From assembly GCF_000620105.1 (NCBI RefSeq), contig NZ_JHVK01000004.1:62001-126000 (forward strand): a DNA stretch of 64,000 nucleotides. Direction: 5' to 3'. Positions 51,471 through 60,557 of this stretch are shown here, piece by piece. The translations under genes and the position numbers were made by a program. Within the stretch, counting starts at the first letter, position 1. Each line of letters starts with the position of its first letter. Source of the DNA: Microvirgula aerodenitrificans DSM 15089 (GTDB taxonomy: Bacteria > Pseudomonadota > Gammaproteobacteria > Burkholderiales > Aquaspirillaceae). The notes beneath the pieces were generated by a model that was not told where the DNA came from, searched no databases, and saw only the letters and a program-made list of their open reading frames with translations.

Positions 51471-54400
51471 ATGGGCATCCACCATTTACAACAAAGGGTG
51501 TCCATCATCATGCAGCGCGCGGGCGGTCCCTGTATGCGAGCCCCTTCCTTCCTGTCTGTCGCCAGCACGTCAACCGGCATTACCTCACTGCTGTTCACCA
51601 CCCTCGGCGCCGCCGCGGCGAGCTGGATTTCGTTGCAATTCCCGTTCAGCACGGGATTCATCGCTTTTATCTGGCTGCCCAGCGGCTTGTCCCTGGTCGC
51701 GATCCTGTGGGGTGGCTGGCGCATGCTGCCGGCGCTGGCTTTCGGCATGACGCTGCCGATGCTGCCGGAGACGCCGCTGGCGCTGTGGCCGGCACTGCTG
51801 CTGGCGCTGCTGTCAGCCGGACACAGCGGGCTGATCGGCACCCTGTTCGGGCGCTGGCGCCACCGGCACTGGGATCGCCTCGATCTCGGCGACCTGATCC
51901 TGGCCCTGCTGACGGTCGGCGCCATCACGCTGACCACTGCCCTGCTGTCAATTGCCATCTGCGTGGGCAGCGGCCTGCTGCCATGGGGCGCGCTGACCCG
52001 TGCCATCCTGCCGTGGTGGAATGCCGATCTGCTGTCACTGGCGGTGCTGCCTCCGCTGCTGATCGCCTGGCGCGGCACGCCATGGCCGGCCGGCCGGCGG
52101 CAGCAGGAACTTGCGCTGATCCTGGCCGTCACCCTGGCCAGCGTACTGCCGGTCCTGAACCAGCCGGAACCGCTGGCCTACCACGCATTCATCTACCTGC
52201 ACTTCATCACCGTGATCTGGATGGCGTTGCGCTTCGGCCAGCGCGAGGTTGCGCTGCTGTGCCTGCTGGTCCAGGCCGGCCTGCTGCTCGGCTGGGGCAC
52301 GCAGCACCAGTCGTTCCAGCAGCAGATGACCGATCAGTTGCTGCTGCTGACCGGTGCGGCGATGGGCCAGATCGTGACCGTGCTGGTCGCCGCGCTGCGC
52401 GCCCGCAACCAGCAACTGGAAAACCTGCTGGCCAGTACCGAGGCGCAGAAACGGGACCAGGGCGCCATCCTGTCGCGGGCACTGATGCTGATGCCGTCCG
52501 GTGTGGCGATCATCCGCGCGTCCGACGGCCATATCGTCGACTGCAATCCGCGCATGTGCGAGATGTTCGGCGTGGAAAGACAGGCAATGCTGGGCCGCAG
52601 TTCGATTGAATTGTGGCTGTGGGACAATCCGGCCGACCGCGACACGCTGGTCACCACCCTCGATCAGCCGCTGGCGCAGGAATTCTGGATGCGGCACAGC
52701 GACGGCAGCCGCTGGCGGGCGCTGGTCTGTGCGTCCTGGCTCGATCTCGGCGGCGAGGCGCACTATCTGGCGATGATCAGCGACATCGACCGGCTGGTGC
52801 ACGCCGAGGCCACGGCGCTGCACAGCGAACGCCGCATCGAGTCCGCGCTCAGCGCTGCCGGCATCGGCTACGTCGATCTGGACTTTGCCCGCAACCGCGC
52901 CAGCGGCAACGAGGCCATGGCCCGCTTTTTCGACTATCCGGTCGCCGGCGAGCACGACATTTCACCGATCCGGACTGACTGGATCGACCGCATCCATCCG
53001 GAAGACCGGCAGAAGATCGCCGATGCCTTCTGCGCCATGCAGGCGTTCAGGGATATTCCGCGCCGCAGCGAATTCCGCATCCGCGACGGCGACAACTGGC
53101 GCTGGATGGTCTCGACCATGGAACCGATCGAATCGACCCGGGACGGGCGCGTCCTGCGCTGGGTCGGCACCTATGTCGACGTCAGTGCCCAGCATCAGGC
53201 GGTCGAGCAGCTGCAACTGGCCGCCCATGTACTGTCGCACAGCTCGGACGCCATGGTGATCTGCGACACCCGGGGCAACATCCTGCAGGTCAACCACGCG
53301 TTCGAACGCCTGACCGGCATGTCCCGCACCCAGGCCATCGGCGCGTCGCTGGCCCGCCTCAGCGGCCCGGAATGCCACTGCGAAACGCCGCCGGACAATC
53401 AGGCCTGGGAAGGCGAACGGCCCTTCCTGACCGCCAGCGGGCAGTTGCTCGCCTGCTGGCAGCGTCAGACACCGGTCACCGATGCCCTGGGCGAAACCCG
53501 CCATCTGTTCATCACGCTGACCGACCTGACCGAACGGCGCCGTGCCGAGGCCCGTATCCGCTTCCTCGCCGAGCACGATCCGCTGACCGGCCTGATCAAC
53601 CGGGCCGCATTCAGTGAGAGGCTGGAGCAGGCACTGCTGCAGTCGCAGCGCGACGGCAGCAGCAATGCGCTGATGTTCATCGATCTGGACAATTTCAAGC
53701 AGGTCAACGACAGCCTCGGCCATGCCGCCGGCGACCTCCTGCTGCGCGAGGTGGCCCAGCGCCTGCGCGGCGTGGTCCGCGCCAGCGATGTGATCGGCCG
53801 GCTGGGCGGTGACGAGTTCGTCGTGCTGCTGAGCCGGATTCCCGACCCGGGCGATGCCGCCCAGGTCGCGGAAAAGATCCTGGCCACGCTGAACGAACCG
53901 TTCAGCCTGGCTGGCGACGAGGTCCAGTCGCCGGCATCGATCGGGGTGGCGCTGAGCCCGCAGGACGGCAGCGACAGCGATCTGCTGATGCGCCACGCCG
54001 ATGCCGCCATGTATTTCGTCAAGACCCACGGCCGGCATGGCTGGCGCTTCTTCGCCCCGACCATGCAGGCCGAAGTGATCGAACGGCGCGAACGCGAGCA
54101 GGCGCTGCGCCGTGCGATCGAGACTTTCGACTTCGAGCTGTGGTACCAGACCGAACACGATATCCGGACCGGTTCGGTCATCGCCATCGAGGCCTTGCTG
54201 CGCTGGCGTGACGAGGCCGGCCTGTTGCGACCGGCGGCGGATTTCATCGCACTCGCCGACGATATCCGCCTGTCCACCGAACTGACCAGCTGGACCCTGA
54301 ACGCCGCCTGTGGACAGGCCCGCCACTGGCGCGACAACGGCCTGATCCAGTGCCCGGTCGCAGTCAACCTGAGCCCGCGCCAGTTTGCCGATCCGGCACT

Positions 54401-54884
54401 GACCGAGCATATCGCCAAGGCACTGTCCGACAACCGGCTGGATGCGGCCTGGCTGGAGATCGAAGTGCCGGAGGCCTCGCTGGTGCAGGATATCGTCCAT
54501 ACCCGCCGTCAGTTCGCGGCACTGTCCGCCCTCGGCGTGCGCGTGGTGGTCGATCATTTCGGGGCCTCCGCCTTCGACCTGCTGCTGCTGTGCCAGCCGC
54601 CGCTGGTCAGGCTCAAATTCGACCGCGCCCGCCTGCAGCACCTGCTTGCCGACGGACGCGCGGTACCGGCGCTGGCGGCCTTCCTGTGCGCGCTGGGGCT
54701 GCCGCTGACCGCCAAGGGCGTCGAGCACCTGGACGAACTGCCGATGCTGGCCCGGCTCGGCCTGCGGCATGTGCAGGGCATTGCGGTCGGCGAACCGCTG
54801 TCGGCCAGCGCCATGACCGCGCGGCTGACGGCATCGAATGACGCCCATGCTAAAATGACCGCCATCTCGCCCCCCGCGTCCTGA
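51471..54884 (+). CDS. MASE1-PAS-GGDEF-EAL signalling protein, degenerate EAL
   Basis: 1137 residues; ATGs at 51510 and 51534 are alternative starts. An N-terminal MASE1 sensor of about 8 helices (FIWLPSGLSLVAILWGGWRMLPALAFG) is followed by three PAS segments. GGDEF is intact at 779-783, with the inhibitory I-site RxxD at 770-773, so diguanylate cyclase activity with product inhibition is expected. The EAL domain keeps EAL (907-909) but has Asp-His in place of Asp-Asp at 1028-1029 (DHFGAS) and Lys 1082 in place of the first Glu of A-E-G-V-E. Phosphodiesterase activity is therefore doubtful. Predicted c-di-GMP synthase or sensor. Confidence 0.92.
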   Translation: MGIHHLQQRVSIIMQRAGGPCMRAPSFLSVASTSTGITSLLFTTLGAAAASWISLQFPFSTGFIAFIWLPSGLSLVAILWGGWRMLPALAFGMTLPMLPETPLALWPALLLALLSAGHSGLIGTLFGRWRHRHWDRLDLGDLILALLTVGAITLTTALLSIAICVGSGLLPWGALTRAILPWWNADLLSLAVLPPLLIAWRGTPWPAGRRQQELALILAVTLASVLPVLNQPEPLAYHAFIYLHFITVIWMALRFGQREVALLCLLVQAGLLLGWGTQHQSFQQQMTDQLLLLTGAAMGQIVTVLVAALRARNQQLENLLASTEAQKRDQGAILSRALMLMPSGVAIIRASDGHIVDCNPRMCEMFGVERQAMLGRSSIELWLWDNPADRDTLVTTLDQPLAQEFWMRHSDGSRWRALVCASWLDLGGEAHYLAMISDIDRLVHAEATALHSERRIESALSAAGIGYVDLDFARNRASGNEAMARFFDYPVAGEHDISPIRTDWIDRIHPEDRQKIADAFCAMQAFRDIPRRSEFRIRDGDNWRWMVSTMEPIESTRDGRVLRWVGTYVDVSAQHQAVEQLQLAAHVLSHSSDAMVICDTRGNILQVNHAFERLTGMSRTQAIGASLARLSGPECHCETPPDNQAWEGERPFLTASGQLLACWQRQTPVTDALGETRHLFITLTDLTERRRAEARIRFLAEHDPLTGLINRAAFSERLEQALLQSQRDGSSNALMFIDLDNFKQVNDSLGHAAGDLLLREVAQRLRGVVRASDVIGRLGGDEFVVLLSRIPDPGDAAQVAEKILATLNEPFSLAGDEVQSPASIGVALSPQDGSDSDLLMRHADAAMYFVKTHGRHGWRFFAPTMQAEVIERREREQALRRAIETFDFELWYQTEHDIRTGSVIAIEALLRWRDEAGLLRPAADFIALADDIRLSTELTSWTLNAACGQARHWRDNGLIQCPVAVNLSPRQFADPALTEHIAKALSDNRLDAAWLEIEVPEASLVQDIVHTRRQFAALSALGVRVVVDHFGASAFDLLLLCQPPLVRLKFDRARLQHLLADGRAVPALAAFLCALGLPLTAKGVEHLDELPMLARLGLRHVQGIAVGEPLSASAMTARLTASNDAHAKMTAISPPAS

Positions 54885-54931
54885 GCTGCACGGCCGGAGG
54901 GCGTACGCCGCGCAAGGACGTCCCGACCATC

Positions 54932-55789
54932 GTGCACCCGGATCTCACCTACGACTCATCGCCCCGACACGCGCCGCTCTGGCTGGCGGTGGGGGTGTCG
55001 TTTGCCGTGCATGTGGCCATTGTCATCGGCATCCGCTGGCAGCCGGCACTGCCGCTGCCGGCCGACCCGGTGCCGCTCGAAGTCGTGCTGAGCGCCGGCG
55101 CAGCGCACGACAAGCCGGTTCGCGCCACCGTCGCCGCGCCGCCGGCGCCGGCAACGGTCAGGCCGGACAGCACGCCACAGCGGCGCCATGACGCACCGAA
55201 AGCCAAAGCCGACCGCCCGGTCCGCGAACCAGCCCCCCGCACCAGACCCGAGACCGCCGACATCCCTGCCAGCGAGCCGGCACCCCGTCCATCGCGTCAC
55301 GTTCCGGCACACCAGGCAACACCGCGAACCGGCACCCCCTCGTTCACTACCGGCGACCTGCTGGCCGACGCCAGGGCACTGGCGCGGGCAGACAGTGACA
55401 CGGCGGCACCACCGGCGGCCGGTGCCGCCTCCCGCCGCGCCGTCATCAGCGCCACGACCCGCGATGCGGTCTTCGCCAGCTATGCCGAGGACTGGCGGCG
55501 GAAGATGGAACGCGTCGGCAATCTGAACTACCCGCAGGATGCCCGTGACAAGGGGGTCTACGGCCGTCTGAAGCTGCGGGTCGACATTCGCGCCGACGGG
55601 TCGCTGATCGATGTCCGCATCCAGCGCGGCTCCGGCCATCCGGAGCTGGACGACGCGGCGATCCGCATCGTCCGGCTGGCGGCACCGTTTGCCCCGTTCC
55701 CGCCGGCACTGGCCCGCGACTACGACCAGCTGGCCATCATCCGCAGCTGGAACTTCACCCGCGACAACCAGTTCGCAGCCGGAAACTGA
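54932..55789 (+). CDS. tonB: TonB family energy-transducing protein, orphan
   Basis: 285 residues starting at GTG 54932. One N-terminal membrane anchor (about 16-34), a long Pro/Ala/Arg-rich periplasmic spacer (about 55-150), and a TonB C-terminal domain with LNYPQDARDKGVYGRLKLRVDI and DAAIRIVRLAAPFAPFP. No exbB, exbD or TonB-dependent receptor is nearby, so its motor must be encoded elsewhere. The gene starts 47 bp after the GGDEF gene and may be co-transcribed. Confidence 0.88.
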   Translation: MHPDLTYDSSPRHAPLWLAVGVSFAVHVAIVIGIRWQPALPLPADPVPLEVVLSAGAAHDKPVRATVAAPPAPATVRPDSTPQRRHDAPKAKADRPVREPAPRTRPETADIPASEPAPRPSRHVPAHQATPRTGTPSFTTGDLLADARALARADSDTAAPPAAGAASRRAVISATTRDAVFASYAEDWRRKMERVGNLNYPQDARDKGVYGRLKLRVDIRADGSLIDVRIQRGSGHPELDDAAIRIVRLAAPFAPFPPALARDYDQLAIIRSWNFTRDNQFAAGN

Positions 55790-55850
55790 GCGTTCCCCTC
55801 TCGCAGCCCGGTTGCCGCAGCGCTTACAATGGCGTTTTGCGGAGAGCCCC

Positions 55851-56228
55851 ATGTACGAAGTCAATCGCAGCGTCATCATCGTCAAGCCCAGACAACCGTT
55901 CGTCGACTGGCTGCTCGGCCTGCCGTTCGAAATCGATGCCGACGAGGTCAACCTGGTCAATCTGCGCCGCGACAGCAATGCGCTGCTGGTGCCGGCCATC
56001 GAGGACTACGACGATCTGCGCGCCGTACTGAAGCAGCGCTGGCCGGACATTTTCGAGGCGGAGCTGGCCGACTGGTGCGCCGACGACACGCTGTGGCCGG
56101 AAAAGCGCACGCAGAACCTGTTCTCGCAGTGGTTCGAGATCGAACTGTCGTCGGTGCTGACCGACCTGTGCGATGAGCCGCTGGAACGCGAAGCCTACGA
56201 TGACATCGAGTTGCCGGACGCCGAATAA
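55851..56228 (+). CDS. Conserved acidic protein of unknown function
   Basis: 125 residues, no signal or membrane segment, highly acidic. Begins MYEVNRSVIIVKPRQPFVDWL; then NLRRDSNALLVPAIEDYDD and WPEKRTQNLFSQWFEIELSS. The sequence looks like a compact soluble domain; I recall similar proteins in betaproteobacteria but no function. Preceded by GGAGAG. Confidence 0.75.
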   Translation: MYEVNRSVIIVKPRQPFVDWLLGLPFEIDADEVNLVNLRRDSNALLVPAIEDYDDLRAVLKQRWPDIFEAELADWCADDTLWPEKRTQNLFSQWFEIELSSVLTDLCDEPLEREAYDDIELPDAE

Positions 56229-56335
56229 GGCTTGCCCGGCGGCAACCCGACTGTGCTGTAATGGCGGGAAAACGAGCGTTTGAACTCGTTCGTGGCCGCA
56301 CGGCCCCCCCCCGCCATTCGACAAAGGAGACTCCG

Positions 56336-56743
56336 ATGCATCAGACCGACATAAAGGTTCGTGGTTATCATCTCGACCTGTACGGTCACGTCAACAACGC
56401 CCGCTACCTGGAATTTCTCGAGGAAGCGCGCTGGGCCTACTTCGATGTGCACACCGATCTGTACGGCTTCATGCAGACCGGTCTGGCCTTCGTCGTCGTC
56501 AATATCAACATCAGCTACCGTCGCCCGGCACTGATGAACGAGATCCTGACCGTCGACACCTCGGTCAGGGACGTCGGCAACCGCTCGGCCGTCATCCGCC
56601 AGGTGATCCGTCTGCAGGGCAGCGACACGGTGGTGGCCGAAGCCGACGTGACCTTTGTCCTGTTCGACAGCAAACAGAATCGTGCCGTCACCATTGAGGG
56701 CGAGATCCGCGCCCTGATGGACCGGCTCGCCGCCGAGGACTGA
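56336..56743 (+). CDS. YbgC-like hotdog thioesterase
   Basis: 135 residues after AAAGGAGA. The motif LDLYGHVNNARYLEFLEEAR with Asp 14 is the hallmark of 4HBT/YbgC-type acyl-CoA thioesterases. It is a second family member besides 35057-35512. Substrate unknown. It lies 29 bp before the TlpA gene. Confidence 0.88.
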   Translation: MHQTDIKVRGYHLDLYGHVNNARYLEFLEEARWAYFDVHTDLYGFMQTGLAFVVVNINISYRRPALMNEILTVDTSVRDVGNRSAVIRQVIRLQGSDTVVAEADVTFVLFDSKQNRAVTIEGEIRALMDRLAAED

Positions 56744-56772
56744 ACCCGGCGGCCACTGCAAGGGGAAGCTGA

Positions 56773-57264
56773 ATGAAGAAGGTGATTGCCATCGCCCTGG
56801 TGCTCGCGGTCGTGGCCGTGGCCGGCTATGCGCTGACCAGCCGCGATCCTGCGCCATCGGTGACCTACACGTCGATGGATGCGCGGAAGATGACGACCGA
56901 CTCGCTGAAAGGCAAAGTCGTGCTGGTCAATTTCTGGGCCACCAGCTGTCCCGGCTGCGTGAAGGAAATGACCGAGTTCAGGCAGATCTACCAGCAGCTG
57001 GCACCGCAGGGAAAATACGAAACCCTGGCCGTGGCGATGAACTACGACCCGCCCAACTACGTGAAGACCTTCGTCGCCGAGAACAAGCTGCCGTTCCCGA
57101 TCGTTCTCGACAGCGACGGCAAGCTGGCCGAGGCCTGGGGCGGCATCCAGCTGGTCCCGTCGACCTTCCTGGTCGGCAAGGACGGCCAGGTGATCAAGCG
57201 CTATCTCGGCGAACCCGATTTCAGGGAACTGAGACAGTTGATCGATCAGGCGATCGCCGCCTGA
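56773..57264 (+). CDS. TlpA-family periplasmic thioredoxin
   Basis: 163 residues. N-terminal membrane anchor or signal (VIAIALVLAVVAVAGYAL), then a thioredoxin fold with CPGC (Cys 59/Cys 62, NFWATSCPGCVKEM) and a cis-Pro region LVPSTFLVGKDG. Likely kept reduced by DsbD and used in a specific maturation step such as cytochrome c or metal-centre assembly. CPGC differs from the CAPC of the protein at the window start, so they are probably functionally distinct. Confidence 0.9.
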   Translation: MKKVIAIALVLAVVAVAGYALTSRDPAPSVTYTSMDARKMTTDSLKGKVVLVNFWATSCPGCVKEMTEFRQIYQQLAPQGKYETLAVAMNYDPPNYVKTFVAENKLPFPIVLDSDGKLAEAWGGIQLVPSTFLVGKDGQVIKRYLGEPDFRELRQLIDQAIAA

Positions 57265-57272
57265 CCGGCGCT

Positions 57273-57313
57273 GCCGGGGACACCAGCGGGCTGAATGCCG
57301 TCGGTGCCCCGGC
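57273..57313. terminator. Possible hairpin between TlpA and potF-like gene
   Basis: GCCGGGGACACC (57273-57284) can pair with GGTGCCCCGGC (57303-57313) with one bulged A and a long loop. No T-tract. Weak convergent terminator candidate. Confidence 0.35.
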
Positions 57314-57325
57314 CTCAGGCCCGTC

Positions 57326-58390
57326 TCAGCGTGCCTTGATTTCGGTCCACAACCGGTTCAGCTCGCGCCGGTCCTTTGCACCAAGATCCTTCAGCAATAC
57401 CAGCTTGTCGCGGGATGGATCGGCCATGATCACCTTGTTGGCCCTGATCTCCGGCTGCAGGTAGCTCAGCGCTGCCCGGTTCGGATTGACCGACCCCATG
57501 ATGTTGGACACATCGGCCGCATTCTTGCCGTCCAGCAGGAAGTTGATGAACTGCAGCGCCAGGTCCGGACGCTTCGCGTTCTTCAGGATCACCAGGTTGT
57601 CCAGCCCGAGGATATTGCCTTCCTTCTGCAGGTTGTAGCCGATGGTGAAGTTGCGCTTCGCCGCCTTCGCGTCGTGCATCGCCTGGAAGAAGTCGTTGGT
57701 GAAGCCGTGCACCAGCCAGATATTGCCGACCGTCAGTTCCTTGATATAGCTCTGATTGTTGAACGCGGCCCAGTACGGCTTGGCCTTGCGGATCACCGCG
57801 GCGGCGGCCTGCAGGTCGGCCGGGCTGGTACTGTTGGCGTCACGCCCCAGATACATCAGTGCCGCGCTCATCAGCTCGCGCTGGCTGTCGAGCACGGTCA
57901 CCCGTCCCTTGAGCTTGCCCAGGTATTTCGGATCGAACACCGCTGCCCAGCTGTCGGTCGGAATGCCGAGGGCGCGCATTTTCTCGCTGTTGTAGCCAAG
58001 GGCGGTAATGCTGGCGAGCAGCGGCGCGCCGACGGCATTGCCCGGGTCGAACGGGGCATTCAGCTTCAGGTAGCCGGCATTCAGGTTGGCGAAGTTCGGC
58101 AGTTTCGCCCGGTCCAGCGGCTGGGTCTTGCCCTGCTTGATCAGTGCCTGCATCGCATAGGTGGTCGGCACGACCATGTCGTAGCCGGTCGCACCGGCGG
58201 CCAGCTTGGCCAGCATTTCCTCGCTGTCGCCGTAATAGTCTTCCTGCACATCGCACTTGCACTGTGCCTCGAAACGTTTGATCGTCACCGGGGCGATTTC
58301 GTTGTTCCAGTTGAAAACGCGCAGCACATCCCTCGCCAGGGCGCTCCCGGACAGGGCAACGATCGTGGCGGCGAGAACGAGCTTCTTCAT
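57326..58390 (-). CDS. Polyamine ABC transporter substrate-binding protein, orphan
   Basis: 354 residues with signal (MKKLVLAATIVALSGSALA). PotD/PotF-type periplasmic receptor: LRVFNWNNEIAP, YDMVVPTTYAMQALIKQGKTQPLDRAKLPN and TALGYNSEKM. It has no permease or ATPase genes beside it, so it relies on a remote transporter or serves as a sensor. Whether spermidine or putrescine is bound is unclear. Same strand as proB upstream. Confidence 0.9.
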   Translation of the reverse strand: MKKLVLAATIVALSGSALARDVLRVFNWNNEIAPVTIKRFEAQCKCDVQEDYYGDSEEMLAKLAAGATGYDMVVPTTYAMQALIKQGKTQPLDRAKLPNFANLNAGYLKLNAPFDPGNAVGAPLLASITALGYNSEKMRALGIPTDSWAAVFDPKYLGKLKGRVTVLDSQRELMSAALMYLGRDANSTSPADLQAAAAVIRKAKPYWAAFNNQSYIKELTVGNIWLVHGFTNDFFQAMHDAKAAKRNFTIGYNLQKEGNILGLDNLVILKNAKRPDLALQFINFLLDGKNAADVSNIMGSVNPNRAALSYLQPEIRANKVIMADPSRDKLVLLKDLGAKDRRELNRLWTEIKAR

Positions 58391-58471
58391 TATGGTGGGC
58401 TCCTGTGCCGGCATCGCCCGGAGCGGGCCGGGCCGGCGGGGTGGGTGGGAAAAACGGGGGGACATGCCGAC

Positions 58472-58493
58472 GCGGCCGTCAACAGACGGCCGC
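58472..58493 (-). terminator. Hairpin between proB and potF-like gene
   Basis: GCGGCCGTC (58472-58480) and GACGGCCGC (58485-58493), loop AACA. On the minus strand TTTTT follows only about 18 nt later, so termination is plausible but imperfect. Confidence 0.45.
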
Positions 58494-58522
58494 AGTGCCT
58501 GCATCGGACGTCCGGCGCAGCG

Positions 58523-59641
58523 TCAGACGTTGACCATGTTGTCGCGGTGGATCAGTTCCGGTTCACCGACATAGCCGAGCAGCGCCTCGATATCGCGGGT
58601 CGGATGGCGCATGATCAGCCGCGACTCGTCAGACGAGTAGTTGACCAGCCCGCGCGCCACTTCGTTGCCGTCCTCGTCGACGCAGGCCACGGCATCGCCG
58701 CGCAGGAAGTCGCCCTGCACCTCGCTGACGCCGATCGACAGCAGGCTGGTGTGCTGCTCGCCCACCGCGCGCACGGCGCCACGGTCAAGCACCAGCGCAC
58801 CGGCCAGCCGCAGGTGGTCGGCCAGCCACTGCTTGCGGGCGATCATCCGGTCCGAGGTCGCCACCAGCTGGCTGCCGATGGATTCGCCATCGGCCAGCCG
58901 CGACAGCACGTTCGCTTCGCGCCCGCTGGCGATCACGGTCGCGGCGCCGCTGCGCGCGGCGCGCTTGGCGGCGAGGATCTTGGTCAGCATGCCACCGGTG
59001 CCGACACTGCTGCCGGCGCCGCCGGCCATGGCTTCCAGCGCCGGGTCGCCGGCCTGCCCCTCATGGACGAACTCGGCCGCCGGGTTGCTGCGCGGGTCGG
59101 CGGTGTACAGACCGCGCTGGTCGGTCAGGATCACCAGCGCATCGGCTTCGATCAGGTTGGTCACCAGCGCGCCCAGCGTGTCATTGTCGCCAAAGCGGAT
59201 TTCGCTGGTCACCACGGTGTCGTTCTCGTTGATGATCGGCACCACGTTCAGCGCCAGCAGCGTGTTCAGTGTCGAGCGCGCGTTCAGATAACGGGTACGG
59301 TGGGTCAGGTCCTCATGGGTCAGCAGCACCTGGGCGGTTTTCAGGTTGTGGGCGGAAAACGCCTGTTCATAGGCCTGGCACAGGCCCATCTGGCCCACGG
59401 CGGCGGCGGCCTGCTTCTCGTGCAGCGCCGTCGGGCGGGCGTTCCAGCCGAGGCGTTTGACCCCCTCGGCGACCGCGCCGGAACTGACCAGCACCACCGC
59501 CTTGCCACGCCGCATCAGGTCGGCGATTTCCCCGGCCCAGCGATCCAGCGCGGCATGGTCCAGCCCTGCGCCATCGTTGGTAACCAGACTCGAACCGACC
59601 TTGACCACGATGCGCGTGGCGGCGTGAATGACCGACTGCAT
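58523..59641 (-). CDS. proB: Glutamate 5-kinase ProB with PUA domain
   Basis: 372 residues from ATG 59641 after GGAG. Amino-acid-kinase fold: [60 protein letters not shown] and [17 protein letters not shown]. The C-terminal ~90 residues form a PUA domain. First committed step of proline synthesis. proA is not adjacent here. Confidence 0.96.
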   Translation of the reverse strand: MQSVIHAATRIVVKVGSSLVTNDGAGLDHAALDRWAGEIADLMRRGKAVVLVSSGAVAEGVKRLGWNARPTALHEKQAAAAVGQMGLCQAYEQAFSAHNLKTAQVLLTHEDLTHRTRYLNARSTLNTLLALNVVPIINENDTVVTSEIRFGDNDTLGALVTNLIEADALVILTDQRGLYTADPRSNPAAEFVHEGQAGDPALEAMAGGAGSSVGTGGMLTKILAAKRAARSGAATVIASGREANVLSRLADGESIGSQLVATSDRMIARKQWLADHLRLAGALVLDRGAVRAVGEQHTSLLSIGVSEVQGDFLRGDAVACVDEDGNEVARGLVNYSSDESRLIMRHPTRDIEALLGYVGEPELIHRDNMVNV

Positions 59642-59741
59642 GTAATTCTCCAGACAAGACGAACGGCGGTCCGGTCAAGCCAGCCGCCGCAATGAAGTGC
59701 CGATTATCGCGCGTTCGGCGCGCCGGTTGTAGGCCACCAGA

Positions 59742-60503
59742 TCAAGGAACGGCAGCCTGTGTGCCGCAGACCGGACAGGCCGGGTCGCGGACCAGCCGCA
59801 TGCGCCGCCATTCACCGCTTTTGCCGTCCAGCAGCTGCAGGCGGCCGACGGCCTCCGACGGAATGCCGGCCAGCAGCTTGATCGCCTCCATCGCCTGCAG
59901 GCTGCCGATGACCCCGACCAGCGGCGCCAGCACGCCGAACAGCGCACACGGGCCGTCGGAGGCATCGCCCTCGTCCGGGAACAGGCAGTGATAGCACGGC
60001 ATGTCGGGCTGGCGGTAGTCGAACACTGCGAGTTGGCCGTCGAAGCGCACCGCCGCGCCGGAAACCAGCGGCGTGCCGGTGGCGACGCAGGCACGGTTGA
60101 CTGCATGCCGGGTGGCGAAATTGTCGCAGCAGTCGAGCACGATGTCGGCTGCCGCCACCCGCGCCAGCAACGCCGCACCATCGAGCCGCTCGGCCACGTC
60201 GTGCACGACGATGTCCGGGTTCAGCTCCAGCATGCGCTGGCGCGCGCTGGCGGCCTTGTTGACGCCGATGCGGTCGGTCGCATGCGCGACCTGGCGCTGC
60301 AGATTGGTCAGATCGACATCGTCGTCATCGCAGACGGTAAGGGTGCCGATGCCGCTGGCGGCCAGGTACAGCGCCACCGGGCTGCCGAGGCCGCCGGCAC
60401 CGACGATCAGGGCGTGGCTGTCGAGCAGGCGCTGCTGGCCATCGATGTCGATCTCGGGCAGCAGGATATGCCGCGAATAGCGGATCAGTTGCGTGTCGTC
60501 CAT
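59742..60503 (-). CDS. moeB: MoeB/ThiF family adenylyltransferase
   Basis: 253 residues of the E1-like superfamily. ATP motif GAGGLGS near 36-41, DDDDVDLTNLQRQ around 60-71, and a zinc site from Cys 170/Cys 173 (CYHC) and Cys 243/Cys 246 (CPVC). MoeB adenylates the C-terminus of MoaD for molybdopterin synthesis; HesA/ThiF roles in sulfur carriers are possible, and no moaD or thiS is adjacent to decide. Confidence 0.9.
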   Translation of the reverse strand: MDDTQLIRYSRHILLPEIDIDGQQRLLDSHALIVGAGGLGSPVALYLAASGIGTLTVCDDDDVDLTNLQRQVAHATDRIGVNKAASARQRMLELNPDIVVHDVAERLDGAALLARVAAADIVLDCCDNFATRHAVNRACVATGTPLVSGAAVRFDGQLAVFDYRQPDMPCYHCLFPDEGDASDGPCALFGVLAPLVGVIGSLQAMEAIKLLAGIPSEAVGRLQLLDGKSGEWRRMRLVRDPACPVCGTQAAVP

Positions 60504-60557
60504 GCCGGGATTGTGCCGGGTTTTGCCGTCTGGCGCAGTCCGCCATTCGGCGGAGGG

